Assembly: GCA_002746275.1 (NCBI GenBank)
Contig: NVWR01000002.1
Coordinates: 118,128-131,302, forward strand
Length of the DNA stretch: 13,175 nucleotides
Direction: 5' to 3'
Source: Rhodobiaceae bacterium
GTDB taxonomy: Bacteria > Pseudomonadota > Alphaproteobacteria > Parvibaculales > Parvibaculaceae
The notes under the pieces were generated by a model. The model saw only the letters and a program-made list of their open reading frames with translations, was not told the origin of the DNA and searched no databases. Shown here one piece after another: positions 6,701 through 13,175 of this stretch. The translations under genes were made by a program, and so were the position numbers. The stretch's first letter is position 1. Each line of letters opens with the position of its first letter.

Positions 6701-7729
6701 ATGTATGTGCGCCGTACGATCAAACCTCAAGTGATGCTGCTCGATTCATGGCGACTGTTTGCCATCACTGTCCCGTGGTCGGCCCTCGTCGTCTACCTGC
6801 ACGAAATTCGCGGTTGGGAAACCCTGTCCGTTCCCTTTCTGCCGGTCAGCACTATCGGCATCGCCGTGTCCCTTTATCTCGGCTTCAAAAGCACGTCCGC
6901 TTATAACCGGTGGTGGGAAGCACGATCCATCTGGGGTGAGGTGGTCAATAACAGTCGCACCTGGGCGAACTACGCACATAACATGGTGCATGATGCGGAC
7001 TACCGCACACAGCCAGCCATCTGCCGCGAACTGATCGTGCGCCACATTGCCTGGATCAACGCCCTTGCCTACCAGCTTCGCAAGAATTCGCGGCTGAAGA
7101 TCTCCGACAACATGCACATTTTCGATTTTCGGCGGGACCTAAAACACCCGGATTATCATGCAGACCCGCAAAGCTATCTCAAACATTTGACGGAGGAAGA
7201 ACGCACCCATATTCCCAACCACGCGAACCCGGCGACCCATATTCTCCGACTTCAGGGCGAGCACCTGCGCGCGCTCGCCAAGCAGGGCCTGCTTAGCGAT
7301 TTTCGATTTGTCGAAATGACATCACACCTAGGGAAATTTTATGACTGCCAGGGAAAAAGCGAGCGTATCAAGAACACGCCCTTTCCTCGACAGATCGCCT
7401 ATTTCGGGACCGTTTTTACCTGGATTTTTATCCTTCTTTTGCCCATCGCCTTTGTCGATGCCTTTGAGGATGAAACGGCCCGTCACCATTTGGATCATCT
7501 GCTGGCTGTGGAATATATGTTCATGCTGGTGCCGTTCACTTCGCTCATCGCGTGGATTTTTTATGTCATCGAAAAAGTGAGCGATAGCTCGGAAGATCCG
7601 TTTGAGGGCGGGGCATCGGACGTGCCAATTTCAACGCTCTGCCGGACCATTGAAATCGATATGAAGCAATTCCTGAACGAGGGAGACATTCCCCCTCCGC
7701 TGAAGCCGCTGGACGGAATTGCCTACTGA
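6701..7729 (+). CDS. bestrophin-family membrane channel
   Basis: An inner-membrane ion channel of the bestrophin/UPF0187 family, normally a pentamer. From the ATG at 6701 it has 342 residues. Hydrophobic segments are near 19-35, 45-63, 234-253 and 269-291. Family motifs are GFKSTSAYNRWWEARSIWG (61-79), the NTPFPRQIAYF stretch before the third segment, and EDPFEGGASDVPI (298-310) in the C-terminal cytoplasmic part. An upstream ATG at 6650 would overlap the carbonic anhydrase gene. The later one is favoured because it begins MYVRRTIKPQ, just before the first helix, with GGAG 10 bases ahead. Ion selectivity varies: a studied Klebsiella homolog passes cations, while some algal ones are linked to bicarbonate. 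Selectivity here is unknown, but the carbonic anhydrase neighbour hints at bicarbonate. Confidence 0.92.
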   Translation: MYVRRTIKPQVMLLDSWRLFAITVPWSALVVYLHEIRGWETLSVPFLPVSTIGIAVSLYLGFKSTSAYNRWWEARSIWGEVVNNSRTWANYAHNMVHDADYRTQPAICRELIVRHIAWINALAYQLRKNSRLKISDNMHIFDFRRDLKHPDYHADPQSYLKHLTEEERTHIPNHANPATHILRLQGEHLRALAKQGLLSDFRFVEMTSHLGKFYDCQGKSERIKNTPFPRQIAYFGTVFTWIFILLLPIAFVDAFEDETARHHLDHLLAVEYMFMLVPFTSLIAWIFYVIEKVSDSSEDPFEGGASDVPISTLCRTIEIDMKQFLNEGDIPPPLKPLDGIAY

Positions 7730-7741
7730 GACCAAAGACAC

Positions 7742-8473
7742 ATGCGCATACTCTTTCTGATGAATGATGAAGGATCACCGCCGGGTGTCCTGCTCGAGGA
7801 GACCGAGAAGCTTGGTCACAGCGCAAGTGTTCTGGTGCCTTACAAAAATATCAGCCACGACCCTTCCCTCGCGGGCACGGTTCCGACATCGGCGGATGGT
7901 TTTGACGGGCTGGTGGTTCTGGGCGGCGCGATGAGCATTCTGGACGAGGCGTCCTATCCGTTTATTGATCAAACCCGGCAGCTGTTCCGCGCCTTTGATC
8001 GGGCTAAGACGCCCGTCATGGGCGTGTGTTTTGGGGCCCAGTTATTGGCGGACGCGCACGGGGGGCGGGTGCGCCCTCTCGGTCATACGGAATGGGGGTT
8101 CCTTCCCCAAACCTGGCTCCCCGCCACAGCAGAGGACGCGCTGCTTGCAGGAAGCCCGCCCGCCCTTCCGCTGATGCAATGGCATGGCGACACATTCGAT
8201 CTTCCAGACAGAGCCTGCTCTCTTTCTTCCCGTGAGGACTGCCCCGCCCAGGCCTTTCGGGTCGGCCAGCGCAATTGGGGGTTTCAATTTCATTTGGAAC
8301 TCGACCGCCCCACTCTGATGCGGTGGGCGGACTTGCGGGCGCAGGAACTGAAATGTGCCCCGGAAGTTGTCCGCGAAGAAATGACCCAGGCGATCGACCA
8401 GCACTACAACGCTCAAGCCGAGTTTGCCCGCAAGGTGATGCGCCGCTGGCTTCAGGTCTGCCATTCGATGTAG
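7742..8473 (+). CDS. class I glutamine amidotransferase-like protein
   Basis: A 243-residue stand-alone GATase1 domain of the GMP-synthase-like type, with the nucleophile C96 in GVCFGAQ and H184/E186 in FQFHLE completing the triad. VVLGGAMSILD (58-68) and MQWHGDTFDLP (145-155) are also typical of this group. Such proteins release ammonia from glutamine for a partner or act on gamma-glutamyl compounds; the acceptor cannot be named from sequence. It begins 12 bases after the bestrophin gene with a weak ribosome site, so it is probably the last gene of the plus-strand operon. The catalytic triad is complete, so it should be active. Confidence 0.9.
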   Translation: MRILFLMNDEGSPPGVLLEETEKLGHSASVLVPYKNISHDPSLAGTVPTSADGFDGLVVLGGAMSILDEASYPFIDQTRQLFRAFDRAKTPVMGVCFGAQLLADAHGGRVRPLGHTEWGFLPQTWLPATAEDALLAGSPPALPLMQWHGDTFDLPDRACSLSSREDCPAQAFRVGQRNWGFQFHLELDRPTLMRWADLRAQELKCAPEVVREEMTQAIDQHYNAQAEFARKVMRRWLQVCHSM

Positions 8474-8532
8474 CAAATTGGCTCATTACCTGCCTTTTTG
8501 TTAGGTGAAAATGCTCTTCCGCCGCTTGTGGT

Positions 8533-8547
8533 TTAAGACTTGATTAA
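8533..8547 (+). promoter_or_regulatory. CtrA-type binding box before the DUF2336 gene
   Basis: TTAA-GACTTGA-TTAA is a perfect TTAA-N7-TTAA, the full-site consensus of CtrA. It sits 41 bases before the ATG at 8589, the distance expected if the box covers the -35 region of a CtrA-activated promoter. The surrounding 8474-8588 spacer holds no other gene and only a very weak stem (ACCT/AGGT near 8487-8505). Confidence 0.6.
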
Positions 8548-8588
8548 GGCGTGGGGCGCACAATCCCAGCTGAATGCGGGAGTGCGGG

Positions 8589-9800
8589 ATGTCTGAGAAA
8601 CAGTCGACAAAAGCCGATAATACCGAGGATCTGCCTTTAGCGGCAGGTCACTCTGCAGACGACCGTATCGCGGCGGCGAAGGCCATTGGGACATTGACCA
8701 GTGGCGACAAAATGTCTGCCAATGACCGTCGAAAAGCGCACTCACTGCTGGAAATTTTGAGTAAGGATTCAGAACTTCGTGTTCGAACAGCTCTTTCTCA
8801 TGTCATCGCTGAATATCCCTTTCTCCCTCAATCTCTAGCTCAGAGCCTCGCACAAGATGTGCTTGAGGTTGCCGGGCCCGTACTTGAGAAATCTACCGCG
8901 CTTAGCGAACAGTTCCTCACGGAACTCATTCAGTCTGGGAATGCCAGCGAGGAAGCCCAAACGAAAATCGCCACACGCGACGCCCTTCCAACCGCGGTTA
9001 CCGAAGCTCTCTTTGTGTCGGGTAGCTCACAGGTCGCCAAAATAGTCCTGTCCAACCCGACTGCCCAAATTGATGAGCAGGGGTTTACGACGCTCTTCGC
9101 GCGCGAGGATCTTGACGGCCAAATGCTGACACTGGTGGCAGAACGCTCGGACCTTTCCGAACCGATCGTCGCGCATTGTCACAAGATTGTTCTTGCTGAT
9201 CATTTCGATCGGGAGGTCGGTCAGAAAATCCGTGACCAGCTCATTCAGGAATACAGGCTTCCGCCCGCTATGGCAGAGACGATTGTTCAGGCGGCTCTAG
9301 AAGATGCTCTTACGAATGCTTCCAGTGATACCGAATCCACACGGGCCGGATTTGATCTTCTCGCCAAACGCCTGCATCAACACGGCGACCTGACCCCCTC
9401 CCTTCTCCTGCGCATGGTGTGTGATGGTTCACTTGATTTCGCGATTTCGGCTTTTCAGGTGCTGACGACCAAAACTACCAGTCAGATTGAAGCTATTTTT
9501 GTTGGTGCGGGGACCACCGCCCTAGCCAATCTCTACATGGAGAGTGACCTCGACCCCTATTTTCGTTTTGCCCTCTCGACGGCGATCAAGCGCATCGCTT
9601 CGGAAAAAGGCAAGTCGCACAAAACCGATCCGGAAAAGCCGGTGGCAGATATTATCAATAAAATCGTCGGCTTCTATCGTGGGATTTCACCCTCGTCGAT
9701 TGATCATGTAATTGTCAGCCTCTGCCACGAGTCGGACCGATGGCGCAAAGATAACCATGATCCATCATCCGACCCAGTGGCGAGGTCCAACGCGTCCTAG
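8589..9800 (+). CDS. DUF2336 family protein
   Basis: A 403-residue soluble, mostly helical protein matching DUF2336. Family-like blocks are DDRIAAAKAIG near the start, then NDRRKAHSLLEILSKDSELR, VRTALSHVIAE, LPQSLAQSLAQDVLEVAGPV and LEKSTALSEQFLTELI. The family has a HEAT-like look, is found mainly in alphaproteobacteria and has, to my knowledge, no settled function. The tail PSSDPVARSNAS is probably disordered. The ATG at 8589 is chosen over one at 8574 because GGGAG lies 6 bases before it. A CtrA-type box immediately upstream points to cell-cycle or motility control. It ends tail to tail with the next gene, sharing CTAG. Confidence 0.85.
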   Translation: MSEKQSTKADNTEDLPLAAGHSADDRIAAAKAIGTLTSGDKMSANDRRKAHSLLEILSKDSELRVRTALSHVIAEYPFLPQSLAQSLAQDVLEVAGPVLEKSTALSEQFLTELIQSGNASEEAQTKIATRDALPTAVTEALFVSGSSQVAKIVLSNPTAQIDEQGFTTLFAREDLDGQMLTLVAERSDLSEPIVAHCHKIVLADHFDREVGQKIRDQLIQEYRLPPAMAETIVQAALEDALTNASSDTESTRAGFDLLAKRLHQHGDLTPSLLLRMVCDGSLDFAISAFQVLTTKTTSQIEAIFVGAGTTALANLYMESDLDPYFRFALSTAIKRIASEKGKSHKTDPEKPVADIINKIVGFYRGISPSSIDHVIVSLCHESDRWRKDNHDPSSDPVARSNAS

Positions 9801-10567
9801 AAATTCACGCGTGATGTGTAGGCCCCATCCACAATCATATTGATGCCCGTCGTAAAGCTTGAACAAGGGCTTGCCAGGAATACGCTTGCATTCGCGATAT
9901 CCTGTGGTGTGGCCATACGCCCGGTTGGATTGTTGGACATGGCATCCTTGTACACGTCAGGCATGTTTTCCTCGATCATGTGCCAGACGCCACCTTTGAA
10001 ATAGACAGTGCCCGGCGACACGATGTTGCACCGGACATGCTTGCCAGCCAGTTGCTTGGCGTATCCCTTGCCCATGTGAATAAGCGCTGCCTTCATTGCT
10101 CCATACGCATTGGGATAACTTGTTTCCGCCGCCGACACTGATGAAATGATGATGATGGAGGCGTCGCCATTTTTCTCTGCTGCTTTCTCGAGATAAGGCC
10201 GCGCGGTCTTGATCGCGCGCTGCGCGCCCATGACATCTACGTTGAAACCGGACTGCCAGTTCTCTTCCTCATTGCCTGCCGAAAGTGCACTGGCGTTTGA
10301 CACCAAGATATCAATCCCGCCGAGTGACTTGGCTGCGACGTCCACCCATGCGGTCAGTGCAGGCCCATCGGCAATATCAACCGAACCGCCATAAGCAGAG
10401 ACACCTTTGGCTTTGAGGGCCACAACCGCGTCATCGATCTGATCCTGATTGCGCGCGCAGATCGCCACATCGGCTCCTTCGTCTGCCAACAGGTCCGCGA
10501 TTGCCCGGCCAATGCCGCGCGTTCCGCCAAGCACTACCGCGCGTTTTCCCTTTAAACCCAAATCCAT
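9797..10567 (-). CDS. short-chain dehydrogenase/reductase (SDR)
   Basis: A classical SDR of 256 residues using NAD(P)(H). The nucleotide-binding motif is GGTRGIG (14-20), with ICARN (36-40) after the second strand; an Arg there leans towards NADP(H). VSNAS (89-93) replaces NNAG. The catalytic residues are N109, S142 (ISS), Y155 and K159 (YGAMK). The frame extends upstream to 10669, but the start at 10567 gives the normal family N-terminus (MDLGLKGKRAVVLGG) and has GAGGAAG before it. Substrate cannot be told from sequence. Divergent placement beside two acyl-CoA dehydrogenases suggests a role in degrading an acyl or alicyclic compound. Confidence 0.93.
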   Translation of the reverse strand: MDLGLKGKRAVVLGGTRGIGRAIADLLADEGADVAICARNQDQIDDAVVALKAKGVSAYGGSVDIADGPALTAWVDVAAKSLGGIDILVSNASALSAGNEEENWQSGFNVDVMGAQRAIKTARPYLEKAAEKNGDASIIIISSVSAAETSYPNAYGAMKAALIHMGKGYAKQLAGKHVRCNIVSPGTVYFKGGVWHMIEENMPDVYKDAMSNNPTGRMATPQDIANASVFLASPCSSFTTGINMIVDGAYTSRVNF

Positions 10568-10786
10568 TTGTCCAGCTTCCTCAATGTTTCCTGATCGCAG
10601 CAGCGCTGCTTTCAGTCTTTGGTGTGCATTTTTATGGGGGAACTCTATCTGCTTGACGCAGCGGGACAAAGGCCAAAGCCCACCCGTTTGTCTTCACTTT
10701 TGCGAATGCCCTCAGCTGGGCTAGTGTCACTCTCAACACAGGGGCCAAACTGTCGGCTCCGCGCATAACAGTTGGGAGAGCTATCC
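10568..10786. promoter_or_regulatory. divergent spacer between the SDR and acyl-CoA dehydrogenase genes
   Basis: 219 bases between outward-reading genes, presumed to hold both promoters. The only notable element is the perfect 12-base palindrome AGCAGCGCTGCT (10599-10610), about 32 bases before the SDR start, a possible operator. TTGAC at 10654 could be a -35 for rightward transcription, but I see no convincing -10 beside it. Confidence 0.4.
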
Positions 10787-11992
10787 ATGGATTTGGACAT
10801 GAAACCAGAGGAGGCTGCCTTTCGTGACGAAGTGCGCACCTTTCTCAACGACAATCTCACTGACGACCTGAAAGCCCACGCCAAGCTTACCAGCGGCATT
10901 CTGACAGACCACCCTCTGCGGGTGGAATGGCTCAGAGTTTTGAATGCGCGCGGCTGGGCGGCCCCTAGCTGGCCCAAAGAATTTGGCGGCACGGGCTGGT
11001 CGGTCATGCAGAAATTTATCTACGCGTCCGAATGCGCTGCAGCAGGGACACCAGGGTTGAGTTCCATGGGACTTTCGATGGTTGGCCCCACCTTGATGGG
11101 CCACGGCACCGATGAACAACGCGCCTACTACCTGCCCAAAATCCTTGATGGCAGTCATTGGTGGTGCCAGGGCTATTCCGAACCGGGGTCAGGCTCTGAC
11201 CTTGCCTCCCTTCAAACACGCGCCGTGTCGGATGGAGACGATTACATTCTCAACGGCACCAAGATCTGGACGACGGGAGCCCATGTAGCAAACCACATGT
11301 TCTGTCTTGTTCGCACAAGCACCGAAGGCAAAAAGCAGCAAGGCATCTCCTTCATTCTCTTCCCGATGGACCTGCCTGGCATCAGCGTTGAACCAATCAT
11401 TACGATGTCGGGAGACCATGAGGTCAATCAGGTGTTTTTCGACGATGTGCGGGTGCCAAAGGCCAACCGCGTGGGCGCGGAAAACAATGGCTGGACGGTT
11501 GCCAAATATTTGCTCGAATTTGAGCGCGGCGGTTCTGCACACGGCGCGAACCTGCGCAACGCCCTTAATCGCCTGAAAAATATTGCTCAGACGGAAGTTT
11601 CCGACGGCGAAGGCTCCCTTATTGACGACCCGACTTTCCGGCGGAAAGTTGACGCGGCAGATATTGAGGTTACAGCCGTCGAATTCACCGAACACCGGAT
11701 CATGTCCGCTTTATCTACGGGTCAGAACCCTGGTGCTGCCGCCTCGATGATCAAGCTGCGTGGCTCTACCATGACGCAGACGATCACGGAGTTGGGGGTG
11801 GAAGCGATCTCACATTACTTCGGACCCCAAGTGTTGGAAGCCCGCACATGGGGCGCCAATGTTGCGCCTGTCGGCCCGGCCCACACATTGATGGTGGCGC
11901 CAAAATATCTCAACGGACGCGCCAACACGATCTTTGGCGGTTCCAATGAAGTTCAACGCAACATTATGGCCAAAGCTGTTTTAGGTCTTTAG
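10787..11992 (+). CDS. acyl-CoA dehydrogenase, first of a tandem pair
   Basis: An FAD flavoenzyme that makes an alpha,beta double bond in an acyl-CoA. It has 401 residues from the ATG at 10787, with GGGAGAG 6 bases ahead; a TTG at 10772 is less likely. Domain order is the normal helical N-terminus, the beta domain with CQGYSEPGSGSDLASLQ (127-143) and TKIWTTGAH (158-166), and the C-terminal helical domain ending IFGGSNEVQRNIMAKAVLGL. The medium-chain-type catalytic Glu position before that last motif is Gly. E246 in LLEFERGG aligns with the isovaleryl-CoA-type catalytic Glu and is the likely base. The N-terminal FRDEVRTFLNDNL resembles FadE-like enzymes used for steroid, branched or unusual acyl chains. 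The exact substrate is unknown. Confidence 0.93.
   Translation: MDLDMKPEEAAFRDEVRTFLNDNLTDDLKAHAKLTSGILTDHPLRVEWLRVLNARGWAAPSWPKEFGGTGWSVMQKFIYASECAAAGTPGLSSMGLSMVGPTLMGHGTDEQRAYYLPKILDGSHWWCQGYSEPGSGSDLASLQTRAVSDGDDYILNGTKIWTTGAHVANHMFCLVRTSTEGKKQQGISFILFPMDLPGISVEPIITMSGDHEVNQVFFDDVRVPKANRVGAENNGWTVAKYLLEFERGGSAHGANLRNALNRLKNIAQTEVSDGEGSLIDDPTFRRKVDAADIEVTAVEFTEHRIMSALSTGQNPGAAASMIKLRGSTMTQTITELGVEAISHYFGPQVLEARTWGANVAPVGPAHTLMVAPKYLNGRANTIFGGSNEVQRNIMAKAVLGL
11414..11457 (+). repeat. 44-base direct repeat shared by the two acyl-CoA dehydrogenase genes, copy 1
   Basis: Positions 11414-11457 are identical to 12652-12695, and 11192-11215 are identical to 12430-12453 (24 bases). The two genes otherwise differ at many synonymous sites. 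The stretches encode DHEVNQVFFDDVRVP and GSDLASLQ. Either recent gene conversion or strong constraint could explain it. Confidence 0.8.
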
Positions 11993-12024
11993 CTCAATAC
12001 GAAAATCTGTCTGGGAGTTTTGAT

Positions 12025-13175
12025 ATGGACCTCGCGTTTGCGCCCGAGGACATCGTCTTTCGCGACGAAGTCCGCTCGTTCCTCAATGAAAATCTAACCG
12101 AGCCGATGGCCGAAGCAGGACGTCTGGCGACCAGCGTCTTCACCGAGTATCAAGACAATATCGTCTGGCATAAAGCCCTGCATGCCAAAGGCTGGGTTGC
12201 CCCCAGCTGGCCGCGCGAATATGGCGGCACCGGCTGGAACGATATGCAGAAATATATCTTCGCCTCTGAGTGCGCCCGCTCTGGCACACCGCACCTATCG
12301 CCTATGGGTCTGCGCATGTGCGGCCCTGTGCTGATGAAGTTTGGCACGCCCGAGCAAAAGTCCTTTTACCTGCCGCGTATTCTCTCAGGCGAGGACTATT
12401 GGTGCCAGGGATATTCCGAACCAGGTTCCGGCTCTGACCTTGCCTCCCTTCAATGCAAGGCGGTGCGGGACGGCGATACTTATGTCATCAACGGCACCAA
12501 GATCTGGACGACCCAGGCACACTATGCCAACCGCATGTTCTGTCTGGTCCGCACAGATACATCCGGCAAACAGCAACAGGGAATTACCTTTGTCCTGATC
12601 GATATGGACACCCCCGGCATCAAGGTCGAGCCGATCATCACCATGGCTGGCGACCATGAGGTCAATCAGGTGTTTTTCGACGATGTGCGGGTGCCCGCAG
12701 GCAACCGGGTGGGCGAAGAAAATGACGGTTGGACGGTCGCCAAATATCTGCTTGAGTTTGAGCGTGGCGGCAGTGCCGCTCCGGGCCTTGAGGTAGGGGC
12801 GAAGAAACTCCGCGCGCTTGCCTCCCAGCAAGCGGACGGAGACGGAGGCGCGTTGATCGAGACACCTTCGTTTGCAGCAAAACTCGCGGAAGCTGAAATC
12901 AGCATTATGGCCATGGACATCACTGAGAAACGCATTCTCTCCGCTCTCACGTCCGGCCAGAACCCCGGGCCGGCCTCTTCCATGCTCAAAGTCTGCGCAA
13001 CAGAAATGCGCCAGCGGTTGGACGAGTTGGCCGTCGAAGTTGTCCAATATTATGCGGTACCCGACCAGTTGGATGCGCGCCAGACCGGCTCCAACGTCAC
13101 GCCTATTGGACCGGCTGAGGCCATCACTGCCGTGCCGTCCTACCTGAACAATCGGGCAGGCTCGATCTATGGCGG
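12025..13175 (+). CDS. acyl-CoA dehydrogenase, second of the tandem pair (cut by window end)
   Basis: Starts with ATG at 12025, with GGGAG eight bases upstream and 32 bases after the first dehydrogenase stop, so the two are probably one operon. The frame is open for 383 codons and stops at the window edge inside the IYGG of the closing motif, so only about 20 residues are missing. It shares the same plan as its neighbour: FRDEVRSFLNENL, CQGYSEPGSGSDLASLQ (127-143), the GDHEVNQVFFDDVRVP stretch and LLEFERGG with the candidate catalytic E246 at the same residue number. From residue 250 to about 290 the two proteins diverge strongly. It looks like a duplicated paralog with altered acyl specificity, or the second partner of a hetero-oligomer. 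Confidence 0.93.
   Translation, partial: MDLAFAPEDIVFRDEVRSFLNENLTEPMAEAGRLATSVFTEYQDNIVWHKALHAKGWVAPSWPREYGGTGWNDMQKYIFASECARSGTPHLSPMGLRMCGPVLMKFGTPEQKSFYLPRILSGEDYWCQGYSEPGSGSDLASLQCKAVRDGDTYVINGTKIWTTQAHYANRMFCLVRTDTSGKQQQGITFVLIDMDTPGIKVEPIITMAGDHEVNQVFFDDVRVPAGNRVGEENDGWTVAKYLLEFERGGSAAPGLEVGAKKLRALASQQADGDGGALIETPSFAAKLAEAEISIMAMDITEKRILSALTSGQNPGPASSMLKVCATEMRQRLDELAVEVVQYYAVPDQLDARQTGSNVTPIGPAEAITAVPSYLNNRAGSIYG
12652..12695 (+). repeat. 44-base direct repeat, copy 2
   Basis: Second copy of the 44-base identical stretch at 11414-11457, lying at the matching place in the paralogous gene. Confidence 0.8.

Noticed and set aside
1..13175. CRISPR arrays, tRNA or rRNA genes, transposases, phage genes
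   Set aside because: No regularly spaced repeats, no cloverleaf candidates and no such proteins were seen in any frame.

Overview
The window looks like chromosomal DNA from an alphaproteobacterium, probably a free-living aerobe. Four things point that way. A DUF2336 gene is present, a family largely confined to that class. Two exact CtrA-type boxes (TTAA-N7-TTAA) lie in gene-start regions. A pair of the CCTCATCCTGAGG...GTCTCGAAGG repeats common in alphaproteobacterial genomes sits between nrdA and nrdB. Most genes are moderately GC-rich. Genus or species cannot be fixed from the sequence alone.

Layout. Positions 1-360 hold no convincing gene but are dense in short inverted repeats. Then comes a minus-strand block read from right to left: nrdA (class I ribonucleotide reductase, large subunit, 3998-1944), a structured spacer with two inverted REP-like repeats, nrdB (1794-835), and 12 bases later a small AT-richer gene (822-361) that resembles DUF2441 and may have an ADP-ribosyltransferase-like fold.

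A divergent control region (3999-4340) separates nrdA from a plus-strand run of five genes: proline iminopeptidase (4341-5324), a TrpF-like protein overlapping it by 4 bases (5321-5971), beta-carbonic anhydrase (6064-6666), a bestrophin-family channel (6701-7729) and a class I glutamine amidotransferase (7742-8473). Carbonic anhydrase next to bestrophin suggests a bicarbonate/CO2 module. The control region contains a CtrA-type box and a 15-base palindrome.

A second CtrA-type box (8533-8547) lies just upstream of the DUF2336 gene (8589-9800). That gene meets a minus-strand short-chain dehydrogenase (10567-9797) tail to tail, with one CTAG providing both stop codons. After a 219-base divergent spacer come two tandem, closely related acyl-CoA dehydrogenases (10787-11992, and 12025 to the window end, cut off). 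With the dehydrogenase they suggest acyl-CoA or xenobiotic catabolism.

There is no obvious phage, CRISPR or transposon system. The best leads are the odd gene appended to the nrd operon, the TrpF-like protein lacking several canonical TrpF residues, the carbonic anhydrase-bestrophin pair, and the two CtrA-type boxes.
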